NCBI GenBank assembly: GCA_963810815.1
Contig: CAWEPB010000003.1
Location: 310,001-374,000, forward strand
From: CAVQWT01 sp963810815
GTDB taxonomy: Bacteria; Pseudomonadota; Gammaproteobacteria; Burkholderiales; Casimicrobiaceae
Length of the DNA stretch: 64,000 nucleotides
Direction: 5' to 3'
A program made the translations under genes and the position numbers. Under the pieces are notes generated by a model, which was given only the letters and a program-made list of their open reading frames with translations, made no database searches and had not been told where the DNA came from. Below are positions 1 through 9,544 of this stretch, piece after piece (position 1 is the first letter of the stretch; every line of letters starts with the position of its first letter).

Positions 1-197
1 CCCGATCCCGGCCCCGGTACCCGGCGGCGCCCCGGCGCGACACGGCCAGGGTAGGACCGGCGCGCCCCGGAACGAACCGGCGCGAGCCGGAGGCAGGCCC
101 CGCCAGGCCTTCGGCACGGGTTGTGCTTAACAAAGCTGTGCTAGATTCCCCAACCCAGCCCCGGCACGAAACAACGACCGCCCGTCAGGGAGACCCC

Positions 198-2165
198 ATG
201 GTCCAATCGCGCGAACTCGCGGCCCGCTTCGAGGCCTACAGCGACTGGCGGCGCCGTCTGTCGGCGGCGATATCGACGCTGCACGAATGGCTGGCCGAGC
301 AGGACCTGGCCGACGCCCAGACCGACCTCAAGGTGCAGCAGCTGCTCGAGCGGTTGCATCAGGACAAGCTCGTCGTCGCGTTCGTCGCCGAGTTCTCGCG
401 CGGCAAGTCGGAACTCATCAACGCGATCTTCTTCGCGGACTTCGGCGCGAGACTGCTGCCTTCGTCGGCCGGACGCACGACGATGTGCCCGACCGAACTC
501 CTGTACGACGGCACGCGCGCGCCGTCGATCCGCCTGCTCCCGATCGAGACGCGGCTCAAGGATGCGACCGTCGCCGAGTTCAAGAACTACGCCGACGAGT
601 GGGTGACGCTGCCGCTCGACCTGTCGTCGGCCGAGCGGATGAGCGAGGCGCTCGGCCGCGTGTCGCAGGTCAAGCGGGTGCCGGTCGCGGTGGCGCGCAG
701 TTACGGGCTCTACGACGACGAGGACATCCTCGCGTCGCTGGAATCCGCCGAGGAGGGCGCCGTCGACATCCCGTGCTGGCGCCACGCGATCATCAATTTT
801 CCGCACCCGCTGCTGCAGCAGGGCCTCGTGATCCTCGACACCCCGGGCCTGAACGCGATCGGGACCGAGCCGGAACTCACGCTCAACCTGCTGCCGAATG
901 CGCACGCGGTGCTGTTCATCCTCGCCGCCGACGCCGGCGTGACCAAGACCGACCTCGAAGTCTGGAACCAGCACCTCGCCGGCACCGACCAGGCGCAGAA
1001 GGCCGGGCGCATCGTCATCCTCAACAAGATCGACGGCCTGTGGGACGACCTGAAGTCGCAGCGCGACATCGACGCGGAAATCGAGCGCCAGGTGCATTCG
1101 AGCGCACGGCTGCTCGACATCCCGCCGGCGCAGGTGTTCGCCGTGTCGGCGCAGAAGGCGCTGTCGGCCAAGGTCAACGGCGACGACGCGCTGCTGGCCC
1201 GGAGCCGCGTTCCCGCCCTCGAGGACGCGCTGTCCCGGAAGCTGATCCCCGCCAAGCGCGACATCGTCGGCGCCGCCACGAGGTCCGAGATCCGGAGCAT
1301 GGTCGCCGGCGTCAACAACCTGCTCGACGCGCGGCGGGCCGGCATCGTCGAGCAGCTCGCCGAGCTGCGGGCGCTGCGCGGCAAGAACCAGGACGTCGTC
1401 GAGCACATGATGGACCGCATCCGCGACGAGAAGGACCTCTTCGAGCGCGGGATGCAGCGCTACACCGCCCTGCGCACGGTGTTCGCGAACCAGACCAACC
1501 AGCTGTACAGCGTCATCGGCCTCGAGGCGCTGCGCGCCAACGCCAGTCGCACGCGCAGGGCGATCGAGGCCTCGCCGTTCACGCGCGGCGTCCGCGGTGC
1601 GATGAGCGACTTCTTCGGCAGCATCCGCGGCGATTTCGAGCAGGCGGCGCGCAAGTCGGCCGAGATCCACGACATGATGCAGGCGATGTACACGCGCTTC
1701 GCCAAGGAACAGAACGTCGAGCGCTACGAGCCGCCCCAGTTCTCGATGCTCAAGTACCAGAAGGAGATCGACCGCCTCGAGCGCGCGTACAACCAGCACT
1801 TCAACACGCTGTGGAACATGGTCAGCAAGGCCAAGTTCGCGCTGATGCGCCGGTTCTTCGAGACGATCGCGTCGCGGGTCAAGCACCTCTACGACATCGC
1901 CAACCGCGACGTCGAAAGCTGGCTCAAGGCGGTGATGAGCCCTCTGGAAACGCAGGTACGGGAGCACCACATCCAGCTGCGCCGCCGGCTCGAGAGCGTC
2001 AAGCGCATCCACCGCGCGAGCGGTGAACTCGAGGAACGGATCGCCGAGCTCGAGCAGGCGGAAGAGGGGCTCGACGAGACGATCCGGTCGCTGGATCGCG
2101 AAGTCGCCGCGATCGACGCGGTCGTCGATGCCCCGGACGCGCTGCCCGAGGCGGCGAACGCCTGA
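198..2165 (+). CDS. dynamin-like GTPase
   Basis: Large GTPase of the dynamin superfamily, 655 residues. The G1 loop around residues 64-71 reads AEFSRGKS; the first glycine of the usual GxxxxGKS is alanine. G3 is DTPG near residue 213 and G4 is NKID near 275. The remainder is largely charged helix, as expected for a dynamin stalk. Bacterial dynamin-like proteins remodel or protect membranes, but the exact role of this one is unknown. I chose the ATG at 198, which follows an AGGGAGA ribosome-binding site; an in-frame GTG at 123 would add 25 unremarkable residues. It converges on the ferredoxin gene with a 6-base gap. Confidence 0.85.
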   Translation: MVQSRELAARFEAYSDWRRRLSAAISTLHEWLAEQDLADAQTDLKVQQLLERLHQDKLVVAFVAEFSRGKSELINAIFFADFGARLLPSSAGRTTMCPTELLYDGTRAPSIRLLPIETRLKDATVAEFKNYADEWVTLPLDLSSAERMSEALGRVSQVKRVPVAVARSYGLYDDEDILASLESAEEGAVDIPCWRHAIINFPHPLLQQGLVILDTPGLNAIGTEPELTLNLLPNAHAVLFILAADAGVTKTDLEVWNQHLAGTDQAQKAGRIVILNKIDGLWDDLKSQRDIDAEIERQVHSSARLLDIPPAQVFAVSAQKALSAKVNGDDALLARSRVPALEDALSRKLIPAKRDIVGAATRSEIRSMVAGVNNLLDARRAGIVEQLAELRALRGKNQDVVEHMMDRIRDEKDLFERGMQRYTALRTVFANQTNQLYSVIGLEALRANASRTRRAIEASPFTRGVRGAMSDFFGSIRGDFEQAARKSAEIHDMMQAMYTRFAKEQNVERYEPPQFSMLKYQKEIDRLERAYNQHFNTLWNMVSKAKFALMRRFFETIASRVKHLYDIANRDVESWLKAVMSPLETQVREHHIQLRRRLESVKRIHRASGELEERIAELEQAEEGLDETIRSLDREVAAIDAVVDAPDALPEAANA

Positions 2166-2171
2166 CCCGGC

Positions 2172-2432
2172 TCAGCCCTTCGCGCCCGCCGCCATCAGGG
2201 CGTCGTACTTCCGCTTGAGGTCGGCCTTCGATTCCACGTGGTCCGGGTTGACCGGGATGCAGTCGACGGGACAGACCTCGACGCACTGCGGCGTGTCGAA
2301 ATGGCCGACGCACTCGGTGCATTTCGCCGGGTCGATCACGTAGATCTCCGGCCCCTGTGAAATCGCGCCGTTGGGGCACTCCGGCTCGCAGACGTCGCAG
2401 TTGATGCACTCGTCGGTGATCATCAGTGCCAT
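2172..2432 (-). CDS. 2x[4Fe-4S] ferredoxin, YfhL type
   Basis: Small ferredoxin of 86 residues. The first cluster motif is CINCDVCEPECP (Cx2Cx2Cx3C). The second is Cx2C followed by a longer eight-residue spacer and Cx3C, the spacing typical of YfhL/Alvin-type ferredoxins. It carries electrons at low potential in the cytoplasm; the partner is not evident. It lies 9 bases after coaD and is probably the last gene of an rsmD-coaD-ferredoxin operon, an order common in betaproteobacteria. Confidence 0.95.
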   Translation of the reverse strand: MALMITDECINCDVCEPECPNGAISQGPEIYVIDPAKCTECVGHFDTPQCVEVCPVDCIPVNPDHVESKADLKRKYDALMAAGAKG

Positions 2433-2441
2433 CGTCGCCCC

Positions 2442-2948
2442 CTAGTCGCCCGCGGACTCGCGAGTGCCGGTCTCGGCGACGCGCGCCTTGAGCCGCGCGT
2501 TGACCGCGGGGTGGACGAACTGGGAGACGTCGCCGCCGAAGCGGGCGATCTCGCGCACGATGGTCGCCGACACGAACATGTACTGCTCCGACGGCGTCAG
2601 GAACAGCGTTTCGACCTCCGGGTACAGGTTGCGGTTCATCCCGGCCATCTGGAACTCGTACTCGAAGTCCGACACCGCGCGCAGCCCGCGCAGGATCACG
2701 CGCGCGTCGTGGGCATGGACGAAATCCATCAGCAGCGACGAGAAGCGAACGACCTCGACGTTGGGCAGGTCGGCAATGACCTCGCGCGCCATCGCCACCC
2801 GCTCTTCCGCCGTGAAGAAGGGCCGCTTGGTCTCGCTGTCCGCCACGCCTACGATGACCCGGTTGAACAGCCGCGCCGCGCGGCGGACGAGATCCTCGTG
2901 GCCGCGGGTGAACGGATCGAAGGTGCCGGGATAGACGACCTTGAGCAT
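2442..2948 (-). CDS. coaD: phosphopantetheine adenylyltransferase
   Basis: Penultimate enzyme of coenzyme A synthesis: transfers AMP from ATP to 4'-phosphopantetheine. The product has 168 residues, the normal family length. It begins MLKVVYPGTFDPFTRGH, the nucleotidyltransferase signature with the GTFDP and GH residues that hold ATP. The C-terminal half keeps the VREIA segment. The ATG at 2948 was chosen because the signature starts immediately there, although the open frame continues upstream. It lies between rsmD (64-base gap) and the ferredoxin gene. Confidence 0.95.
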   Translation of the reverse strand: MLKVVYPGTFDPFTRGHEDLVRRAARLFNRVIVGVADSETKRPFFTAEERVAMAREVIADLPNVEVVRFSSLLMDFVHAHDARVILRGLRAVSDFEYEFQMAGMNRNLYPEVETLFLTPSEQYMFVSATIVREIARFGGDVSQFVHPAVNARLKARVAETGTRESAGD

Positions 2949-3012
2949 GATGGGGGGCGCCGACGCGGCGACGTGGGTTGGGGGAGACTCGTCCCTGCAG
3001 ACGGCGGACCGG

Positions 3013-3576
3013 CTACTGCGCCGACCCCGACGGCCGGAAAAGATGATAGTGCACCTGACCCGCCTTGTCCTGACGCCAGGGCGACAGCGAGTCCGGCGGA
3101 ACCAGGGGACGACCCGCCTCGGCGTAGACGAACCCGCCCGGAGCCAGCCGTTGCGCGCACAGCGGCAGCAGCCACGGCCACGGATCCTCGCCGAACGGCG
3201 GATCGGCGAACACGATGTCGAAAGGCCGCGATTCGCGAGCGAGCCAGGCCCTGGCGTCGCCGGCGTGGACCTCGAGGGCGGTGGCCCCCAGCGTCTCGCC
3301 GTTGGCCGCGAGTGCGCGGGCGAGCGCCGGCTGGCGTTCGATCGCGACCGCCAGCGCGGCGCCCCGCGAAACCGACTCGAGCGACAGCGCGCCGGTCCCC
3401 GCGTACAGATCGAGGCAGCGCCTGCCGGAAAGATCCTGGCCGAGCCAGTTGAACAGCGTTTCGCGGACGCGGTCGGGCGTCGGCCGGAGCCCCGGCGCCG
3501 GAGGAAAACGGAGGATGCGGCCCCGCATCGAGCCGCCGATGATGCGGACGCGGTTGGCGGTGGGGGCGGCGGACAC
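3013..3576 (-). CDS. rsmD: 16S rRNA (guanine(966)-N(2))-methyltransferase
   Basis: SAM-dependent methyltransferase that modifies G966 of 16S rRNA during 30S assembly. It has 187 residues. The N-terminus carries the RIIGGSMRGR and RPTPDRVRETLFNWL segments typical of RsmD. The SAM-binding motif is DLYAGTGAL near residue 56, and the catalytic motif is ADPPF near residue 126. It is divergent from ftsY and the first gene of the leftward rsmD-coaD-ferredoxin set. Confidence 0.95.
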   Translation of the reverse strand: MSAAPTANRVRIIGGSMRGRILRFPPAPGLRPTPDRVRETLFNWLGQDLSGRRCLDLYAGTGALSLESVSRGAALAVAIERQPALARALAANGETLGATALEVHAGDARAWLARESRPFDIVFADPPFGEDPWPWLLPLCAQRLAPGGFVYAEAGRPLVPPDSLSPWRQDKAGQVHYHLFRPSGSAQ

Positions 3577-3736
3577 GGGGAGGGCAGGGGGCGTGAAAGG
3601 GCTCGGGGCGGGGGCCGTTCGCGCCGCAGGGTAAAATTATAGGCGCAGCGGGGTCCGTGGCCATGGCGCATCGGCGAGCGGTCCGCTGCGCGCTTCCCGC
3701 GGTTCCATCAATCCCTCCCGGTCTGGCTCGGTTCCC

Positions 3737-4678
3737 ATGTTCGATCTGTTCAAGCGCAAGGCCGCCGACGACGAGCGGAAGTCGTGGCGCGAACGGCTTG
3801 CCGAGGGCCTCGGCCGCTCGCGGGAGAAGCTGTCCGGGGCCCTCGCGTCGGCCTTCTCGCGGCGGACCCTGGACGACGAGACGCTGGAGGCACTGGAGTC
3901 GGCGCTCCTGACCGCGGACGTCGGCGTGGCCGCGACCCAGCACCTGCTCGACGACCTGAAGTCGCGCTGGAAGCGGGCGGGCACGGAGGCCGATCCGCAC
4001 GCACTGCTCAAGGCCGCCCTGGTCGAACTCCTGTCGCCGCTGGAGCAGCCGCTGGTCGTGTCCGACGCGCGTCCGTTCGTGATCATGCTGGCCGGCGTCA
4101 ACGGCGCGGGCAAGACGACGTCGATCGGGAAGCTCGCCAAGCACTTCCAGGATCAGGGCCTCTCGGTGCTGCTTGCGGCCGGCGACACGTTCCGCGCCGC
4201 AGCGCGCGAGCAGCTCGCCGTCTGGGGCGAGCGCAACGGCGTCGCGGTCATTTCGCAGCAGGGCGGCGACCCGGCGGCGGTGATGTTCGACGCCGTCGCG
4301 GCGGCGAAGGCGCGCGGGATCGACGTCGTCCTCGCCGACACCGCGGGGCGGCTGCCGACGCAGCTGCACCTGATGGACGAGATCCGCAAGGTCCGCCGGG
4401 TGATCCAGAAGGCCGACGCCGGCGCCCCGCACGAGACGTTGCTGGTGCTCGACGCCAACACCGGGCAGAACGCGCTGGCGCAGGTGAAGGCCTTCGACGA
4501 GGCGCTGACGCTGACGGGGCTCGTGCTGACCAAGCTCGACGGCAGCGCCAAGGGCGGCGTGGTGGCCGCGATCGCCAAGCAGCACCCGGTCCCGCTCAAG
4601 TTCATCGGCGTGGGCGAGCAGGTAGACGACCTGAAGCCGTTCGTCGCCTCGGAATTCGTCGACGCGCTGCTCGGCTGA
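3737..4678 (+). CDS. ftsY: signal recognition particle receptor FtsY
   Basis: SRP receptor GTPase that brings ribosome-SRP complexes to the membrane. The product has 313 residues: a short charged N-domain, then the NG domain with G1 GVNGAGKTTSIGKLA near residue 119, DTAGRL in G3 and TKLDGSAKGG near the C-terminus. It lacks the long acidic A domain of the Escherichia coli protein, which is common in other groups. It begins the rightward ftsY-ftsE-ftsX series. No clear ribosome-binding site precedes the ATG. Confidence 0.96.
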   Translation: MFDLFKRKAADDERKSWRERLAEGLGRSREKLSGALASAFSRRTLDDETLEALESALLTADVGVAATQHLLDDLKSRWKRAGTEADPHALLKAALVELLSPLEQPLVVSDARPFVIMLAGVNGAGKTTSIGKLAKHFQDQGLSVLLAAGDTFRAAAREQLAVWGERNGVAVISQQGGDPAAVMFDAVAAAKARGIDVVLADTAGRLPTQLHLMDEIRKVRRVIQKADAGAPHETLLVLDANTGQNALAQVKAFDEALTLTGLVLTKLDGSAKGGVVAAIAKQHPVPLKFIGVGEQVDDLKPFVASEFVDALLG

Positions 4679-4719
4679 ACCCGCGCGCCCCGTCGCCGTT
4701 CGCGCCCCCCACTGCCCGC

Positions 4720-5409
4720 GTGGCTGCCTCGATCCGCTTCCAGTCCGTCATCAAGCGCTATTCCGGCATGCCGGCGGGCGCGCCTCCGGCGCTCGACGGC
4801 GCGAGCTTCGACGTCGAGCCGGGCGAGTTCGTCTACCTGACCGGCGCCTCCGGTGCCGGCAAGAGCACGGTCTTCCGGCTGATCGCGGCCATCGAGCGGC
4901 CCACCGGGGGGGTCGTCCTCGTGAACAGGCAGAACGTGGGCACCCTTCCGGTCGCCGCGGTCCCGTTCCTGCGCCGGAATCTCGGACTCGTGCTGCAGGA
5001 CGCGAAGCTGCTCGCCGACCGCAGCGTCTTCGACAACGTGCTGCTGCCTCTCGCGGTGGCCGGGGTCGACTCGCGCGAGGCGGCGCGGCGGGTCCGTGCA
5101 GCGCTCGACAAGGTCGGCATGGCGGACAGCGAGCGGGCGCGGCCGGACTCGCTTTCGGGCGGCGAGCAGCAGCGCGTGTGCATCGCGCGGGCGGTGGTCG
5201 CGCGACCGTCGCTGCTGCTCGCCGACGAACCCACGGCGAACCTCGACGCCGCCAACGCCGACCGCGTGCTGGAACTCTTCGGTGCGTTCCATGCCGTCGG
5301 GGTGACCGTGCTGCTGGCCACGCACGACGAAGGTCTCGTCGCGCGTCATCCCGGTCGGCGCCTTGCACTCGACCACGGGCGCGTCGCGACGGCGGCGGCG
5401 GCAAGATGA
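4720..5409 (+). CDS. ftsE: cell division ATP-binding protein FtsE
   Basis: ABC ATPase that pairs with FtsX to control peptidoglycan hydrolases at the division septum. The 229-residue product has Walker A GASGAGKST, the ABC signature LSGGEQQRV, Walker B LLLADEPT and an H-loop ATHD. The GTG at 4720 is the first start in frame, about 40 bases after ftsY, and puts the conserved N-terminal strand at the right place. Its stop overlaps the ATG of ftsX. Confidence 0.92.
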   Translation: MAASIRFQSVIKRYSGMPAGAPPALDGASFDVEPGEFVYLTGASGAGKSTVFRLIAAIERPTGGVVLVNRQNVGTLPVAAVPFLRRNLGLVLQDAKLLADRSVFDNVLLPLAVAGVDSREAARRVRAALDKVGMADSERARPDSLSGGEQQRVCIARAVVARPSLLLADEPTANLDAANADRVLELFGAFHAVGVTVLLATHDEGLVARHPGRRLALDHGRVATAAAAR

Positions 5410-6314
5410 GGGCCTGGCTGCTCGCGCACCTGCGCGCCGGGCGCGCCGCCGGCGCCACCGCCCGCATCGCGCCGCTCTCGACGCTGCTGTCGGTGCTGGC
5501 GCTCGCCTCGGCGCTGGTGCTGCCCGTCGCCGGCTGGGCGGTGCTGGACGGCCTGGCGGGGATCGCTGCACGGTTCGACACCGACTCGCAGATCGCGCTC
5601 TACCTGGCGCCCGGCGTCGACGCCCGCGCCCGCGAAAATCTCGTGCGGATCCTTCGCGCGAGGCCGGGCATCAAGTCCGTCCGGACCGTGACACGCGAGC
5701 AGGCGCTCGCCGAACTGGAGGCCACCGAAGGCGTGCGCGACCTCCTGGCCGGGCTCGCCGGCAATCCGTTGCCCGACACGCTCGTCGTGCGTCCCGCGGC
5801 GCGCAGCCGGGAGGCGCTCGTCGCACTGAAGGCGGAACTCGGCCGGCTGCCGGGCGTGGCCTCGGCGCAGGGCGACGCGGCATGGGTCGAGCGACTGGAC
5901 GCGATCGTGCGAACCGGCGGATTGCTGATCGGCGCACTCGCCGCCCTGCTGGGGCTGGCGGTCGTCGCCGTCACGTTCAACACCATCCGGCTGCAGGTGC
6001 TCACCCGGCGGGACGAAATCGAGGTCGCCGCGCTGGTCGGCGCAACCCCGGCCTGGCTGCGTCGGCCGTTTCTGTACTTCGGCACGCTGCAGGGCGCCGC
6101 CGCGGGCATCGTCGCAACCGGCGCGGTCGCGGCACTCCTGCGGGCAGCGACGGCGCGGCTGGGCGACACCTTGGCGAGCTTCGGAGCCGACGCCCCGATC
6201 GGCACGATCACCTGGCAGTCAGCGCTTACTGTCGTTCTCGCGTCCGCCATCCTTGGCTGGCTCGGCGCCTGGCTCTCAACCCGCCGCACCCCTTTGGGGT
6301 CAGGTCGAATTTAG
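5406..6314 (+). CDS. ftsX: cell division permease-like protein FtsX
   Basis: Membrane partner of FtsE, 302 residues. It has the FtsX layout: one membrane segment near residues 25-48, a roughly 120-residue periplasmic domain, then three C-terminal membrane segments with the conserved EIEVAALVGAT loop between the second and third. The start ATG overlaps the ftsE stop (ATGA), a sign of translational coupling. The last few residues (TRRTPLGSGRI) look unlike other FtsX ends. Confidence 0.92.
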   Translation: MRAWLLAHLRAGRAAGATARIAPLSTLLSVLALASALVLPVAGWAVLDGLAGIAARFDTDSQIALYLAPGVDARARENLVRILRARPGIKSVRTVTREQALAELEATEGVRDLLAGLAGNPLPDTLVVRPAARSREALVALKAELGRLPGVASAQGDAAWVERLDAIVRTGGLLIGALAALLGLAVVAVTFNTIRLQVLTRRDEIEVAALVGATPAWLRRPFLYFGTLQGAAAGIVATGAVAALLRAATARLGDTLASFGADAPIGTITWQSALTVVLASAILGWLGAWLSTRRTPLGSGRI

Positions 6315-6548
6315 GCGAGCGTCGGGGCTCGGACACCCGCCGACACCGTGATTCCAGCCGATGCCGGCGTTGGGCGCCATCGACCGGATGACCGAACCCG
6401 GCGGACGAGTCCGGCGCGGGTGCGCGGAGCGCGGCGAACCCCGGGTGCACGCACGACACCGCCACCCCGGGTTCGCGTCGGTTGACCGCCCCAACCACGT
6501 CGGCGCGGCCTTCTCCACCTCCCCCAGCCCCGCCTTATCCGACCAAAA

Positions 6549-6570
6549 CGCTCGGGAACTTTCCCGAGCG
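6549..6570. repeat. perfect 10-bp palindrome beside CIRCE
   Basis: CGCTCGGGAA and TTCCCGAGCG form a perfect inverted repeat around a 2-base centre. It ends one base before the CIRCE operator and is followed by three T. It could be a second operator for rpoH, a terminator hairpin for ftsX, or both. The hairpin loop is very short for a terminator, so an operator role is at least as likely. Confidence 0.6.
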
Positions 6571-6571
6571 T

Positions 6572-6598
6572 TTAGCACTCTCATCGCACGAGTGCTAA
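6572..6598. promoter_or_regulatory. CIRCE operator (HrcA site) upstream of rpoH
   Basis: An exact match to the CIRCE element, TTAGCACTC-N9-GAGTGCTAA, 57 bases before the rpoH ATG. CIRCE is the operator of the heat-shock repressor HrcA, classically in front of groESL and dnaK. Here it places the sigma-32 gene itself under HrcA, linking the two heat-shock circuits. No hrcA gene is in the window. The rest of the 341-base ftsX-rpoH interval (6315-6548) shows no other gene or clear promoter. Confidence 0.93.
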
Positions 6599-6655
6599 AA
6601 TGGCTCTCGGAGCGGCGGGGAAGTCCCGCCACGCCAACGTCGACAGGAGATTTCG

Positions 6656-7510
<855 letters not shown>

Positions 7511-7531
7511 CGTCGCTCGCACTGCCGCATC

Positions 7532-7560
7532 GACGACGCCGGCCGCGAGCCGGCGTCGTC
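7532..7560. terminator. stem-loop between convergent rpoH and kup
   Basis: Perfect 12-bp inverted repeat GACGACGCCGGC / GCCGGCGTCGTC around a 5-base loop, in the gap between two converging genes. There is no T-tract on either side, so it would be a GC-rich, possibly bidirectional terminator or transcript-end stabiliser. Confidence 0.65.
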
Positions 7561-7642
7561 ACGTCCGGGGAGCCCTCGCCCGCACGCGGCCGGGGGCGCC
7601 GGGCCCCCTCGGGCCCGAGCCGAAGCCGCGCGCACCGGGACG

Positions 7643-9544
7643 TCAGAGTTCGACCTGGGTCCCGAGCTCGACGACGCGGTTGGTCGGGATGCGGAAGAAG
7701 TCGGTCGCCTTGACGGCGTTCCTCGACATCGACACGAACAGCCGCTCGCGCCACAGCGCCATGCCCGGCGTGACGGTCGCGATCAGCGTCTCGCGCGACA
7801 CGAAGAACGACGTGTCCATCATGTCGAACCCGAACCCGCAGCGGCCGCAGGCGTCGAGCAGCTCGGGCACGTCGGGATCTTCCTTGAACCCGAAGCTGGC
7901 GTTGATCTGCCAGAACGACGCGCCGAGCTCCGTGATGGCGACCCGCTCCGCCGCCGGCACCACGGGAATGTCGCGCGTGTGCACGGTGAGGAACACGACG
8001 CGTTCGTGCAGCACCTTGTTGTGCTTGAGGTTGTGCAGGAGCGCGTGCGGAACGCGGCCCGGCGTCGAGGTCATGAACACCGCGGTGCCGGCAACCCGGG
8101 GCGGCGGACTCGCCCCGATGCTCTCGATGAACAGGTCGAGGGGCATCGAATCGTCGGCCAGGCGCTTCATCAGCACCTGCCGTCCCCGCTTCCAGGTCGT
8201 CAGCAGCGTGAACACGACACCGCCTATCAGCAGCGGGAACCAGCCGCCATCCGGAATCTTCAGCGCGTTCGACGCGAGGAATGCGAAGTCGATCAGCGCC
8301 AGCGGGACGGCGATGGCCAGAGCCACCGTCTTCGACCACCGCCAGATCCGACGCATCACGAAGTAGATCAGCAGCGAGTCGATGAGCATCGCCAGCGTGA
8401 CCGCGATGCCGTAGGCGCCGGCGAGATTGCTCGAGCTGCGGAATCCCAGCACCAGCAGGATCACCGCGATCAGCAGCGTCCAGTTGATGAAGGGGACGTA
8501 GATCTGGCCGATTTCCTGGTGCGAGGTGTGCAGGATCTTGATCCGCGGGCAGTAGCCCATCTGGATCGCCTGCCGCGTCAGCGAGAACGCCCCCGAGATC
8601 ACCGCCTGCGACGCGATCACCGTCGCGCAGGTGGCCAGCATCACCAGGGGCAACAGGCCCCATTGCGGCGCGAGCAGGTAGAACGGGTTCTTGATCGCCG
8701 CGGGGTTCGCGAGCAGCAGCGCCCCCTGGCCGAAGTAGTTGAGGACCAGCGCAGGCATCACGAACAGCAGCCACGCCCGGCGGATCGGCGAAGCGCCGAA
8801 GTGCCCCATGTCGGCGTAGAGCGCCTCGGTTCCGGTCACCGCGAGCACGACCGCGCCGAGCGCCAGGAACGCCGCGGTGGGATTGTCGGACACGAAGGCG
8901 AAGGCGTAGTGCGGCGACAGCGCCTTCAGCACCGCCGGGTTCTCCACGATCTGCGCGATGCCCAGCACCGCGAGCACGACGAACCACAGCGCGCAGACCG
9001 GGCCGAACAGCGCGCCCACCGACCCCGTGCCCCGCTTCTGGATCCAGAACAGCCCGATGAGGATCATCAGCGTCACCGGCACGATGAACGGATGCAGCAG
9101 CGGCGTGATCACCTCGAGGCCCTCGACCGCGGACAGCACCGAGATCGCCGGCGTGATCATCGCATCGCCGAAGAACATGGCGGATCCGAAGATGCCCAGC
9201 CCCACCAGCCACCAGCGCAGCCGCGCCTGGCTCTCGGTGCCGCGTGAGACCAGCGCCGTCAGCGCGAGGATGCCTCCCTCGCCGCGATTGTCGGCGCGCA
9301 TGATCAGCACGACGTACTTGAGCGTGACGACGACGACCAGCGCCCAGAAGATGACCGACAGCAGGCCGTAGACGTTCTCCGGAGTGAACGCGAGCGCGTG
9401 GTGGCCGCCGAAGACCTCGCGCACCGTGTACAGCGGACTGGTGCCGATGTCGCCATAGACGACGCCGACCGCGCCCAGCATCAGCGCGGCGCCGTGGCCC
9501 CGCCCGGATGCGTGGCCCGACCCCGCGGTCGCCGCTTCAGCCAT
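7643..9544 (-). CDS. kup: Kup-type low-affinity potassium transporter
   Basis: KUP/HAK/KT potassium uptake protein, 633 residues, normal for the family. After a short leader it has the GVVYGDIGTSPLYTV signature near residue 30 and about twelve hydrophobic segments, then a cytoplasmic C-terminal domain of about 180 residues. It is last in the leftward def-to-kup series; its ATG overlaps the end of ntrX by 8 bases (ATGGCTGA), so the two are probably translated from one message. Confidence 0.95.
   Translation of the reverse strand: MAEAATAGSGHASGRGHGAALMLGAVGVVYGDIGTSPLYTVREVFGGHHALAFTPENVYGLLSVIFWALVVVVTLKYVVLIMRADNRGEGGILALTALVSRGTESQARLRWWLVGLGIFGSAMFFGDAMITPAISVLSAVEGLEVITPLLHPFIVPVTLMILIGLFWIQKRGTGSVGALFGPVCALWFVVLAVLGIAQIVENPAVLKALSPHYAFAFVSDNPTAAFLALGAVVLAVTGTEALYADMGHFGASPIRRAWLLFVMPALVLNYFGQGALLLANPAAIKNPFYLLAPQWGLLPLVMLATCATVIASQAVISGAFSLTRQAIQMGYCPRIKILHTSHQEIGQIYVPFINWTLLIAVILLVLGFRSSSNLAGAYGIAVTLAMLIDSLLIYFVMRRIWRWSKTVALAIAVPLALIDFAFLASNALKIPDGGWFPLLIGGVVFTLLTTWKRGRQVLMKRLADDSMPLDLFIESIGASPPPRVAGTAVFMTSTPGRVPHALLHNLKHNKVLHERVVFLTVHTRDIPVVPAAERVAITELGASFWQINASFGFKEDPDVPELLDACGRCGFGFDMMDTSFFVSRETLIATVTPGMALWRERLFVSMSRNAVKATDFFRIPTNRVVELGTQVEL

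Noticed and set aside
141..2012. Long open frame on the minus strand opposite the dynamin-like gene
   Set aside because: Arg/Leu/Asp-rich translation with no motifs; a GC-rich shadow of the real gene on the other strand.
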